Source: Paralithodes platypus (taxonomy: Eukaryota > Arthropoda > Malacostraca > Decapoda > Lithodidae). From it: a stretch of 64,000 bases of DNA. Numbering within the stretch: position 1 is the stretch's first letter; each line of letters begins with the position of its first letter. Location: positions 36,416,395 through 36,480,394 of the forward strand of contig CM064502.1 in the NCBI GenBank assembly GCA_032716605.1, written 5' to 3'. The position numbers and the translations under genes were made by a program. Below are positions 35,966-46,261 of the stretch, one piece after another. The notes beneath the pieces are model-generated. The model made no database searches, was not told where the DNA came from, and worked only from the letters and a program-made list of their open reading frames with translations.

Positions 35966-36453
35966 TTAACACCTTACGAGCGGCCTATGCGGTTTATTTA
36001 TATGTACCGCACAGCGGGGTGTTTTTAGCCAAAATAGGGCTGTTTACGTGATCATTTTCATGCCTAAATAAGACCCAGAACGTAAAACAAGTACCTATCC
36101 CTGACAGGGCATAAACAGAGCTTTCGAATGACACCATAACGATCCTTGTATGATGGATAGTTTTCTTGCAATAACCGTGCAACGCGAGTGCAAAAAGCAG
36201 GTAATTCGGTACTTTCAGTACATAATTGAGTATGTAGCGAGTGAGAGAGGGAGGAGGGAGCTGAGATTTGTGTCAGTAGGTTCGCCGCGGTGGTCTGGAG
36301 CAGTCATACGCTCGCTAGTCTCCTGCCACCACTTGTCTCTCTCTCTCAGCCACATTACGTGCTGAAATTGCCACTCGACCTATGTCGAGCGCCGCCACAT
36401 AGTCCAGCTTTTTTTAACTCGACTTATGTTGCTCGCCGCTAATTAAGGGTTAA
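35966..36453 (-). mobile_element. MITE-1 copy in the Gypsy-3 3' UTR
   Basis: Body 35970-36449, exactly 480 bp, with TTAA at 35966-35969 and 36450-36453. Reverse orientation relative to the copy at 16003, and near-identical to it. It lies between the RNase H stop and the 3' LTR, so it moved after Gypsy-3 was in place or was carried by its source copy. Confidence 0.9.
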
Positions 36454-36768
36454 AATATAAAAATCATATAAAAACTCTTTCTTTTGATATAGGTAATCGT
36501 ATAAGTTTGTCATAGCCTATAGAGTTTGAGTAGTCCACGAACTATCAAACGGCTAAGCTGCTGTAAGCTCGCTCTGGGAGCATGATATTGTGTCTTTTGC
36601 TATTGTTGAGAGGAGTTATAAAATGTGATATATTTTTTTTTTTAATAATAAGATGTGTTTTGGTGATAAACTCAGCTTTGTTTTAGTGCCATGCGGTCGC
36701 TGGGTGTGGTGGGCTTGATGGGGTTCTGTGTTTGTCAGATTTTAGCTCAGGGTTGAGCGAGTAAAATC

Positions 36769-36778
36769 TTGGGGGAGG
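36769..36778 (+). promoter_or_regulatory. Gypsy-3 polypurine tract
   Basis: TTGGGGGAGG immediately before the 3' LTR; plus-strand primer for reverse transcription. Same position and style as in Gypsy-2. Confidence 0.8.
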
Positions 36779-38623
36779 TGTGACGCATGTCCACGTGTGA
36801 GCATGCTGTACAGAACGCCTAGTCATGCCCCACTCTCGCTAGGATCGTCAGGGCAGGAACTTTGGCTGTAGTCTATGTAGAGTTTCCTAACTTAGTTCGT
36901 GTGAGCCGTTGTACTATAAGTATTATGAATATGTATTTTGTTTTCATCTGAGTCAACGAGTTCTATTTTATATCATTAGTTATAAGTGTTGTGTGTAAAA
37001 CTTATTTGTAATGATGGGAAGAGAAACAGCCACAGTTAGGTGTCAGTGGGTACGCCAGGCAGGAGGTAGGCCTAACTCACTCGCGATCCTCCCTCCCTCA
37101 GTGCTAGGGGAGCCTTTGTGTATCCCAGAGGAGAGAGAGAAATTATGTAATGGTTGTCAGTGAGCGGTCCTTAGTAGTTCACGTTGGGCTCACTAGAGGG
37201 CCGGGTATAAAAGGGAAGTCTAGCCATTTTTTCATCAGAACTCATTAGGCAGAGCGACTTCTCATTTCCCTTGCTTACTATTTATATTCTTCTGACTGAT
37301 GGGAACTTTCTCTACTACCTTACATTCTTATTTCCTCTTTTCCCTGCCCTGTTTAACTTCCATGGTCCCGTTGGTGCAGAGCTAGTCAGCCAACGTATTA
37401 TCGCTTGAGTTCTCACGAGATACTTGCCTATTAGATAGCCTATTTTGGAAGGGTTGACTTAGAATAGGATTGATTTATGTTTGTTGCACTTGTATATGCA
37501 TTTCCCTGTGTGTTATTATTATTATTCCTGTTTTCTGCTGGTCTAGGTAATGCTAGACTGGGGTAAGGCTTTTCTGTGTTGCGAGTTGTTGTTTGATGCA
37601 GTGGTTAAGCGATAAACCTGCATACTCGTTTCGGTTCAGTGAAGCCTAGGTTGTCTTCGCGGCTGACTGTGTTGAGTTAATAATTTACAGTGCGTGAGGG
37701 CAAGAGCCTAACCACCCTGTATTTTATTAACAGTTTGTTTTTACTTTGTCAAGGAGCCGGGAGAAAACCAGATACAAGGGATCTGGATTTCTCAAAGTGC
37801 ACTTGTTAGTTTTAACGTAATACTTTAAACAGTCTGAGGACTTCGCTAGGCTACGAGCCGTTTTTGCTCCGTCACTGCTACCTTTTTGCCTACAGTACCC
37901 CAGCTAGACTTTACTCGATTAGTATATACAGAATAGTATTGAAGCTTTCCTTATGTATGATATTGTTTATGCACTATTGATTTCATGTGTTGCAAGCTTG
38001 GCTACTTTAGTGATTAGTGGCCCACGAGCACAATCCGAGTAGGCTATTGCCGTTGCATTTGCGGAGTACTTCCTTTTAATGTTTGCCATTTACTATTGCA
38101 TATTCTTTTATTCTTAAGCCATTTTAAGCCTTTAATAGTATTTAATTGCCAGTGTTTTTGCTTATTGAATTACTGTTCAAAATCCGATACGTACTTCTTA
38201 CGAGCATCCGAGAAGCATCTAACTTTTTTCAGAAGATTCCTTGCTCGATGCTTAAGGACTATTAATTAACGTAACGTAATAGTGCCGATCCGAAGTAGAG
38301 GGTGGTGGACTTCTTAAGTTCATAGTCAAGGGTGGATTACTTCGGCTTCGGCCAACACTTTTCTTTTGTGTTGTTGTTTTTTACTTCATTGTTTGATTGT
38401 TGACCAGACTAGATAATTCCTGTCTCTTTATTAGTCTGTTGTTGAACACTAGTACCGAGTTCTTGTATACCCCGTTATAGCAGATTGAACTCTGGAGGGT
38501 ATTGGTGTTTTTTGTTAGGCTGGCAGTACTCAGGGGTTGGGATCGTGTGTTTCCGTTGTGGCAGCGAGCCGTATTCGAGTCCTGATTGAGAGCCCTTGTG
38601 TACCCGAGTGCCAGTTCGTAACA
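36779..38623 (+). repeat. Gypsy-3 3' LTR
   Basis: 1,845 bp. Differs from the 5' LTR by about twenty substitutions and a few small indels (for example a missing T near 37834 and a short deletion near 38110). Followed by the duplicated GATG and then by the second half of the interrupted integrase. Confidence 0.96.
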
Positions 38624-38627
38624 GATG

Positions 38628-40233
38628 TCAAAGGGGCAAAGATGGACGGGGACCTAGACAGTCGCCCGGGCACATTACGGCCGGTAAACCGTGGGAAAAG
38701 TTTTCTGTGGACATTATGGGACCTCTGCCCAGGCAGACGAACAGAAGGTATATTTTAACCAGTGTCGACGTCTTTTCCAAATATACGGTTGCTTGTGCCA
38801 TTCCGGACAAGAAAGCTGAAACTGTGGCTAGGGTCATCTTGGAAAAGGTAATTTTTGTATATGGCACCCCTGGATGTATTCTGAGTGATAGGGGAAAACA
38901 AATTAATTATGAAATCTGACAACACTTGGGAGATACCTTGGGCTACCAGATCCAGCACACCTCCCCGTATTATCCCCAGGGGAATGCTGTATGTGAAAGA
39001 AACCATAGGGTGTTAGCGAATTGTATACGGGCTAGTCTGAGCTCACAAGGGGGGTTGGCCGGAACTTCTGCCAGAGATTATCTGGGGGATAAATACCACT
39101 GTTTGTAGAACTATTGGGTATTCTCCCTATGAGATTATTTTTGGAATCACGCCGAAATTGCCTCAAGAACGATTATTACCCTACCCCAGTCCTTCTGCCA
39201 AATATTCCCAACCAGAACAATATTTGAAGGAACAAGGGAGCGATGGCAGCAAGTCAATGACTGTATTACCCAGCAACAGCCCAAGAAAATTACTCCAGAT
39301 AATCCTTATTACCGGGGGGAATATATTCTGGTGAAGAGACATGATCCCACCCGAGCTGGTAAGCTGGAAGAGAAATACGAGGGACAATTCAAGGTTGTAG
39401 AGATAAACGGGCCATATCAAGTGTTGTACTTGCATCATGGAGGTATTGTGTCGGCTACCCATATCCGTCATACTAAATGGTATGAAGGTATTTTACCGCC
39501 AGATCTGAGCGAGTGGAGTAGCGAGGAAGGAAGCGAGGAGGAGATAGAATTTGTGGTTGGTGATCCTAGTACTTCCTCAGCTCGACCTAATGTTGAAGGT
39601 CCTAATCTGAGCAGGAACTATACGGAGGACTCTCCGTTCTGGTGGTCTTCTAGTCGCAAGAAAAACGAGAGTCTCCCTGAGTTCGGGCAAGAGGGGAATG
39701 GAGGAAACGAAGAGACTACGATAAGTGGGGAAAAAGATTACTGTGAACTTACCGATGATGAGAAGTCTACGGTCCCCAACAGCGAAGTTTCAGATCTCCC
39801 GAGATATTTCAATAAGACTTTAAGTAGTGAGGAAGAGTGTTTTCAAGCCGAGGTAAAAGCGAGAGACGTATTTCTTGAAGACAAAAATCTACTTGGCTCT
39901 CCCTCAACTAAATTCAATGAATCAAAGGAAAATCACATGACTAACTTCCCGTGTAAAAGTCCAGCCAAAGCGTCTCAACCCCTGGGCCCCACAGAAACCC
40001 TTACTCGCAGTGGTAGGATCAGCCGTCCACCAATCAAGTACATGGACGAGGGTGTAAATAGGATCCCCGAGGCACGTGCCTGCCAGTTGCAAGGCACCAT
40101 GCCTCTCCCCTCTGACCCTCAGTACCGGCTCCGTCGACTAATAGCACTGGTCGATGGAAAAGGACAGAGAGTAAACACTACCAGGGCATTCGAACAACTC
40201 CTCAACCAACCCGGGCAAGTCCTATTGGCTTAA
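38628..40233 (+). pseudogene. pol: Older Gypsy integrase, catalytic core and C-terminal tail
   Basis: Continues the frame broken at 26540. Core: D in FSVDIMGPLP (about 38710), D in ILSDRGKQI (38886), an in-frame TGA at 38917-38919, and E in AVCERNHRVL (38992). A frame change near 39085 follows. The last frame (39331-40233, 300 codons) has a GPY/F-type module (GQFKVVEINGPYQVLY), then a long acidic Ser/Glu-rich tail ending with a TRSGRISRPPIKY motif, common near the end of gypsy-class polyproteins. It stops at TAA 40231. This copy is much more decayed than the Gypsy-3 that split it. Confidence 0.87.
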
Positions 40234-40360
40234 ACTGCCATGGGAAATCAAAATCCTGCACTCCAGTTACACAGATGCCTTTGTGAGCATAGTGGACTGG
40301 TGGATTGGCATCAGGATGGCCAGAATTGCAAGGGAACGGTATTACAGCGATCAGGAGCCG

Positions 40361-41695
40361 TATTGATTAATCTAATAGCTTTATTTTGAATTTTGTCCAA
40401 CTGCCTCAATGCAACCACTCCACTTCCACTCCACAGAGGTGAACAGTAATCCATCTGAGAACGCACATGACTTTTATATATTACGGCCAACTGCTCGTCA
40501 GTGAAGAATTCTCGAACTCTGTACAGGAGTCCCAGTTTTTTAGAGGCATTCTTAGCAATGCTTCTAACATAATGTGTCCAGCTCAAGTTAGTAGTTAATG
40601 TTACACCGAGAATGTCGTTACTAGGGGAAGTGGGAATATTTACATCATTACAAAATATATGGGAGTCAGTGAGATTCTGTCGGTTAGAAAATTGAATGTA
40701 CTTGGTTTTCTGTGCATTAAAGGAAACTAGATTATTTTGTCCCCATTCATCAATTCTAGAAAGGTCCTGGGTCAGAGAAATTGCAGTGTTTATTTTTGAA
40801 TTTATAAGATCGGGTTGGGTGAAAGAATTGGTAAATGTGAAGGAACTGTGGAGTGTTGAGTTATCTGCGTAGGAATGTATTGGATTATGAGTGATAGATA
40901 TGAGATCATTGATATGAATAAGGAACAGAGTTGGGGCCAAAACTGATCCCTGGGGAACACCAGCATTTATTGAGTGAAATTGAGAATAAACGCCATCTAC
41001 CATTACACATATTTTTCTGTTATGAAGATAAGAAGAAATTAGTGGAACTAATGATGCAAGGCCGTAGTGTGACATCTTCGACAATAAGGATTGATGCCAG
41101 ACTCTATCAAATGCCTTTGATATATCCAGTGCTATTGCTATTCACCATGTTGGTCTGTAGCTTGGTTGATTTGATGCGTAAGAAGGCAAAGAATGTCTGC
41201 AGTTGATCGACATCGTCTAAAACATATTGCCTATCACTGATTAATTTATTATTCTCATGATGCTTAATTATGTGATTATTTAATATAATTTCAAAGACTT
41301 TACCAAGAGTGGAAGTTATAGCTATTGGTCTGTAGTTTGATGGATCTGAAGAGGCACCTTTTTTAGGAACTGGATGGATGTTTGCTTCTTCCCAGGGTAC
41401 TGGGAAGCATAAGGTATGAGTACACAGACGGAAAAATTTTGCCAATACAGGAGCGAGCACCAAGGAGCAATTCTTAAGTACTATTGGAGGAATTTCATCT
41501 GGACCAGGAGCCTTATCTACTGAGAGATTCTGCAAAATAGTTTTGACATGTCTGGTGTGGATCTTAAGTGAGGGAATTTCAGGCGAATTAAAATTAAGTA
41601 CAGGGACATCTTGATTTATTTCATCTAAGGTTGAGTTGGTGGAGAAAATATCCGCAAGAAGGTTAGCTTTACCTCGTGGGTCACTTACAAGATTG
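40361..41695 (-). pseudogene. LINE-B fragment (RT and C-terminal part), truncated at both ends
   Basis: Aligns closely with 10405-11745 (LINE-B). It begins within the C-terminal region and ends in the linker before RT. The catalytic box reads SYADNSTLH here: the second Asp of YADD is Asn, so this copy lacks a catalytic residue. A short deletion near 41140 shifts the frame in block A. There is no poly-A at its 3' side, so it arrived by rearrangement or has been cut down. The 5' side abuts the Gypsy-1-type LTR fragment without gap. Confidence 0.9.
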
Positions 41696-41879
41696 GTGAA
41701 TAGTATAGTAAATAATCAGAGAGTGTTGAGATAAAATTGTAACGATGCCCTTGTCATATGAGTAAATGTGATGTACATAGTGGAGAGGAAATCTTAATTA
41801 AGTGATCATTACGTAGTAATGCCTTGGTTTCTGGAGTAGACAAAATAGGCCCGGTAGAAGTATATCATTCTGAAGGTTA

Positions 41880-42120
41880 AAATTAGGAATATCACTCTTG
41901 TTTTAGATAGGTGAGTAAAGGTATTATTTATTAGGAATATCATTCTTGGTTTAGATAGGTGAGTAAAGGTATTATTTATTAGGAATATCACTCTTGTTTT
42001 AGATAGGTGAGTAAAGGTTTTATTTATTAGGAATATAACTGGTTTTAGATAGGTGAGTAAAGGTATTATTTATTAGGAATATCACTCTTGTTTTAGATAG
42101 GTGAGTAAAGGTATTATTTA
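41880..42120 (+). repeat. Tandem 48-55 bp repeat inside the LTR
   Basis: Five copies of ATTAGGAATATCACTCTTG followed by TTTTAGATAGGTGAGTAAAGG. The Gypsy-1 5' LTR has a single copy (4977-5030), so the array arose in this LTR. Confidence 0.92.
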
Positions 42121-42212
42121 TTCACATATGCATAGCCTACGTGAGTTGCAGTTGGGATGTGTGTACATGCTTAGATTGATATGCAGTATTCGAAGTTGCA
42201 TAATAAATCGTA

Positions 42213-42308
42213 GGCAGTGTCCACCATCCTTTAACTGTCTTCGTGGTGCGATGCATAAGGTGTTGATTTTCGGTGTGAGCGTCCTGGGTTCGAATCCACG
42301 GACTGCCA
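42213..42308 (+). other. tRNA-like sequence, possible SINE head
   Basis: Holds a B-box-like GGGTTCGAATCC (42289-42300) followed by ACGGACTGCC. That 3' end could pair with GGCAGTGTCC at the left edge. The spacing (96 bases) and weak A-box make a functional tRNA unlikely. It is an insertion relative to the other LTR copy. Most probably a tRNA-derived SINE or tRNA pseudogene. Confidence 0.45.
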
Positions 42309-42712
42309 CATGTGTATGTAAATTTCATTAATCGATTTTAGGAGTAGAGTTGGTTGTTGGAAGGAACATAATAATTAGTGCCCTGGTCTCTAAAGTAGAC
42401 ACAGCAGGGCTCGGTAAAAACCATATTATTTTAGAAACTAATAACGTGCCTTTGGATCGAAGCCGACTTGAGCCAATACCTGAATAACGGGAATTCAAAT
42501 AGGGAGTAACGGGAGCTCTAGGGTTCCAAAGTACAACCTATAGTGGATCGACGTAATATTCAATCCGTGTCTTGAACTCATCTCGGCCCGAACAGAGAAA
42601 CAGTTATTAGAGTAGTAGCAAGTTTGTTAAATAAAGTATACGAACTTCTAAATGACTGTCGATTTATCCCCCACTCTAGTAGTATATTCGATATAATAAA
42701 ATAAATATTACA

Positions 42713-42751
<39 letters not shown>

Positions 42752-42760
42752 GTTATTATA
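42713..42760. repeat. (ATT)n microsatellite
   Basis: ATT trinucleotide run with one G interruption, directly after the LTR end. The next 150 bp (42761-42908) are unassigned. Confidence 0.95.
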
Positions 42761-42908
42761 GCTGTGCTACTAAGGATGGTTGAGGACTTAAGACCTGGGG
42801 TTATAGATAGGGATATGCTGCAAGTTTTAATAAGGCTAGTGTGGTGTGCAATGCCGTGGGATAGTCAAGTCATGTCGTCTGTCATAGGAAGGGGAGGATA
42901 TATTACTA

Positions 42909-43263
42909 TTAAGGGGGGTCACCGTCTTTTTTTATAATTATCTCCCTTTCTCTCTTTCCCTGGCTTGTATCCATTCGGCCCCATTCAGCCAACTGTTTTA
43001 AGACCTAATTTATCCCCATCAAGGTGTTGATGGAAAAATCCGGCTTCGCCGGAGACATTTTTCTATCGAACAATGTACAAATTTAACTTGCTGTCAAAGC
43101 AAAACTATACAGTATATATGCTGGTTCGCTACCGCTCGCCAGGAAAATATTGACACCTGAATGGGGGTAAACGTCTTAAAACAGTAGGCTGAATGGGGCC
43201 GAATGGATAAAAGCCAAACAGAGAGGGAGAGAAAGAGAAAAAAAGCGAGGTGGGCTCCCTTAA
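42909..43263 (+). mobile_element. MITE-2 copy A (long terminal inverted repeats, TTAA flanks)
   Basis: Body 42913-43259 between TTAA tetramers. The arms, about 110 bp each, are inverted copies: pyrimidine-rich end, then TGGCTTGTATCCATTCGG..., CATTCAGCC and a TTTTAAGAC block, mirrored on the right. The centre carries the small palindrome CCGGCTTCGCCGG. No coding capacity. The right end runs straight into the 63-bp satellite. Confidence 0.82.
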
Positions 43264-44775
43264 CATAACTCCCATGAACGTCTGATACTCTATAATATAC
43301 TGTGTATGTAGCGAGGTGGGCTCCCTTAACATAACTCCCATGAACGTCTGATACTCTATAATATACTGTGTATGTAGCGAGGTGGGCTCCCTTAACATAA
43401 CTCCCATGAACGTCTCATACTCTATAATATACTGTGTATGTAGCGAGGTGGGCTCCCTTAACATAACTCCCATGAACGTCTCATACTCTATAATATACTG
43501 TGTATGTAGCGAGGTGGGCTCCCTTAACATAACTCCCATGAACGTCTCATACTCTATAATATACTGTGTATATAGCGAGGTGGGCTCCCTTAACATAACT
43601 CCCATGAACGTCTCATACTCTATATACTGTGTATATAGCGAGGTGGGCTCCCTTAACATAACTCCCATGAACGTCTCATACTCTATATACTGTGTATATA
43701 GCGAGGTGGGCTCCCTTAACATAACTCCCATGAACGTCTCATACTCTATAATATACTGTGTATATAGCGAGGTGGGCTCCCTTAACATAACTCCCATGAA
43801 CGTCTCATACCCTATATACTGTGTATATAGCGAGGTGGGCTCCCTTAACATAACTCCCGTGAACGTCTCGTACCCTATATACTGTGTATATAGCGAGGTG
43901 GGCTCCCTTAACATAACTCCCATGAACGTCTCATACCCTATATACTGTGTATATAGCGAGGTGGGCTCCTTAACATAACTCCCATGAACGTCTCATACCC
44001 TATATACTGTGTATATAGCGAGGTGGGCTCCCTTAACATAACTCCTATGAACGTCTCATACCCTATATACTGTGTATATAGCGAGGTGGGCTCCCTTAAC
44101 ATAACTCCCGTGAACGTCTCGTACCCTATATACTGTGTATATAGCGAGGTGGGCTCCCTTAACATAACTCCCATGAACGTCTCATACCCTATATACTGTG
44201 TATATAGCGAGGTGGGCTCCCTTAACATAACTCCTATGAACGTCTCATACCCTATATACTGTGTATATAGCGAGGTGGGCTCCCTTAACATAACTCCCGT
44301 GAACGTCTCGTACCCTATATACTGTGTATATAGCGAGGTGGGCTCCCTTAACATAACTCCCATGAACGTCTCATACCCTATATACTGTGTATATAGCGAG
44401 GTGGGCTCCCTTAACATAACTCCCGTGAACGTCTCGTACCCTATATACTGTGTATATAGCGAGGTGGGCTCCCTTAACATAACTCCCATGAACGTCTCAT
44501 ACCCTATATACTGTGTATATAGCGAGGTGGGCTCCCTTAACATAACTCCCATGAACGTCTCATACCCTATATACTGTGTATATAGCGAGGTGGGCTCCCT
44601 TAACATAACTCCCATGAACGTCTCATACCCTATATACTGTGTATATAGCGAGGTGGGCTCCCTTAACATAACTCCCATGAACGTCTCATACCCTATATAC
44701 TGTGTATATAGCGAGGTGGGCTCCCTTAACATAACTCCTATGAACGTCTCATACCCTATATACTGTGTATATAGG
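43244..44775. repeat. 63-bp satellite array, about 24 copies
   Basis: The unit starts GCGAGGTGGGCTCCCTTAAC, continues ATAACTCCCATGAACGTCTC and ends TATATACTGTGTATATA. Most units are 63 bp; the first ones are 65-67 bp with an extra TAATA. Because 63 is a multiple of three, open frames run through on both strands, but these are not genes. Units form a gradient: left copies say CTGATACTC or CTCATACTC, right copies CTCATACCC, with recurring CCCGTGAACGTCTCGTACC variants pointing to block duplications of two or three units. The first bases of each unit equal the MITE-2 terminus plus TTAA. Confidence 0.97.
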
Positions 44776-44815
44776 AAATGGTTGGTTAATTTTCAACACG
44801 CCGAGGCCGAGTTGG

Positions 44816-44860
44816 TTAAAGGGAGCCCACCTCGCTTTTTTTTCTTTCTCTCCCTCTCTC
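44816..44860 (+). mobile_element. MITE-2 copy B, left end
   Basis: TTAA at 44816-44819, then AGGGAGCCCACCTCGC and the pyrimidine-rich arm. Cut at 44860 by LINE-E; the rest of the MITE is at 52703-53050. Confidence 0.82.
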
Positions 44861-44864
44861 AGTA

Positions 44865-45255
44865 ATTGTACCATATTGCTAACAAATATTTTTTGTTACT
44901 GTACTGTATACTGTTTTCCATTTTTTTCACTAGGCTACATTAACCCTCTCCCACTTTTTTTCCCAGTAAATTTTGTAACAAATTTCTAGTCCATTTGTGA
45001 TTTTCAGGCTTTAACTGTGTCATACTGCTAACATCAATTTGTGTTTTATTTTCAGGCATAAATTGTGTTCTATTGCTAACATATTTGTTGTGATTTACAG
45101 ACATATTAATTTTATCATATTGCTAACAAAATTTTGTGTGATTTTCAGTAATTAATTGTATCACATTGATAACATAAATTTTTTGTGATTTTCAGGCTTT
45201 AATTGTACCATTTTGCTAACATAAATTTGTGTGATTTTCAGGCATATTGTGATTA
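44865..45255 (+). repeat. LINE-E 5' UTR tandem repeats
   Basis: About six units of roughly 55-65 bp with the core ATTGCTAACA...TTTGTGTGATTTTCAGGC. Each core ends in a pyrimidine tract plus AG, resembling a splice acceptor. Tandem 5' UTR monomers often carry promoter activity in LINEs; that role is inferred. Confidence 0.82.
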
Positions 45256-45262
45256 TATCGTC

Positions 45263-46261
45263 ATGGCGCCGCAATGAACCTGCACGAGTTGTTCCGGTAA
45301 ATTTGGCCCTACCATGTTTGTTGATACTGATGTCCAAATTTGTAGATTTTGCCAGCTCCGAGAGAAGATTGCGGATGAATTGAATGCAGCTCACCGCAAG
45401 ATCGATGCCCTGACTACGAAGCTTGAATCCCTTCAAGAATTTGCCACACTCAACGTAGGAGTGCCCTCGGCCCAAGAAACCACTACGATGTCAACCGCCA
45501 TTCCAGTGCATACAGTACCGGTACCGGTACCCACACCAGCAGCTACCTTAGATGTTGCCGATAATAATAATGACTCTACTCTCACTCCCCCCCAGGACAA
45601 TTTTCAGTTAGTGAGAAACAATGTGCATCCCAGTACCAGTACCAGGAAGGTCATCCCGACAAAATGCCAAAACCGCTTCAAAATTCTGGCTATTAACGAG
45701 GAAGAGGAAACGGAAGAAGTTCGGCTTGTGGGCGACTCCATGGTCCGTGGCCAACTAACCGAGTTCTGCGCCAGGGCACCCAGGACCAGAAAGCGATTCT
45801 GTATCCCAGGTGGCGGTGTGGACGACATTGTTGCGGCTGTGGAAGAGGTTTCCAGGCTCGCCCCCGCAAGCACTACGTACGTCATCCACGTTGGATCTAA
45901 CGATGTCCAACGGACGCGGTCAGAGGAACTACTTTGCAAGTACCGGCGGCTGATCAGGTCCTTCAAGGAAAAATCTAATAGAATCTTAATTTCAGGAATT
46001 GTTCCCCGGATTGATGTAGAAAACCGATTCTACAACATAGCTACCAGTACAAATCGCCGACTAGCCAAACTCTGCAGGGAGGAGGAAATCGGCTTTGTCG
46101 ACACGTGGGATCATTTTTACTATGATAAATCTTTGTTTTCAGGAGATGGTGTACATCTCAATGAAGTAGGAGCTGCACGTCTTGGTCGTCTGCTGAACGA
46201 TGCAGTCAAGGATTTCCGTTCAAAAAACGGGGTCAACCAGACCCCATACAGGGTAGTGTAA
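45263..46261 (+). pseudogene. LINE-E ORF1: zinc finger plus SGNH/GDSL-type esterase
   Basis: The first ATG (45263) is followed after four codons by TGA (45275); the same frame then runs open to 46261. Beginning right after the stop are two Cys pairs (CTSC near 45281, CRFC near 45341), a likely zinc finger, then a coiled-coil segment and a Thr/Pro-rich linker. The esterase shows block I VGDSMVRG (45728), block III HVGSNDV (45890) and the His block DGVHLNEVG (46145). This arrangement is known from CR1/L2 ORF1 proteins, where it is thought to bind RNA or membranes. Only the early stop breaks it; use of the internal ATG at 45314 would lose the first Cys pair. Confidence 0.87.

Larger units (their letters stand above)
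26537..38627 (+). mobile_element. Gypsy-3: Gmr1-like LTR retrotransposon, nested in another Gypsy integrase
   Basis: A 12.1 kb element with a 4-bp target duplication GATG (26537-26540 and 38624-38627), LTRs of 1,850 and 1,845 bp starting TGTGACGC and ending TAACA, a primer site and a purine tract. Order: gag with zinc knuckle, protease, integrase, reverse transcriptase, RNase H. By eye the LTRs differ at about twenty positions plus a few indels, roughly 1%, so insertion is fairly recent. It contains LINE-C in gag and a MITE-1 copy in the 3' UTR. ORFs carry a stop and a frame change. Confidence 0.94.
41696..42712 (+). mobile_element. Gypsy-1-type LTR fragment (probable 3' LTR)
   Basis: Matches the Gypsy-1 5' LTR from 4797 to its end and terminates TTACA as expected. 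It is longer because of a local tandem expansion (41880-42120) and a tRNA-like insertion with flanks (about 42121-42370). It lies downstream of, and on the same strand as, the integrase remnant at 38628-40233. Confidence 0.82.

Noticed and set aside
39331..40233. Stand-alone host gene with acidic tail
   Set aside because: The GPY/F-type start, position directly after an integrase core and TRSGR..RPP motif make it the end of a Gypsy polyprotein.
42213..42308. Functional tRNA gene
   Set aside because: Spacing between candidate arms is too long, the A-box is weak, and it is an insertion in an LTR.
43382..44760. CRISPR-like array
   Set aside because: Units are contiguous with no unique spacers, and the window is eukaryotic; it is a satellite.
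43129..44865. Four frames of 198-293 codons with 21-residue repeats
   Set aside because: By-product of the 63-bp satellite; both strands are equally open.
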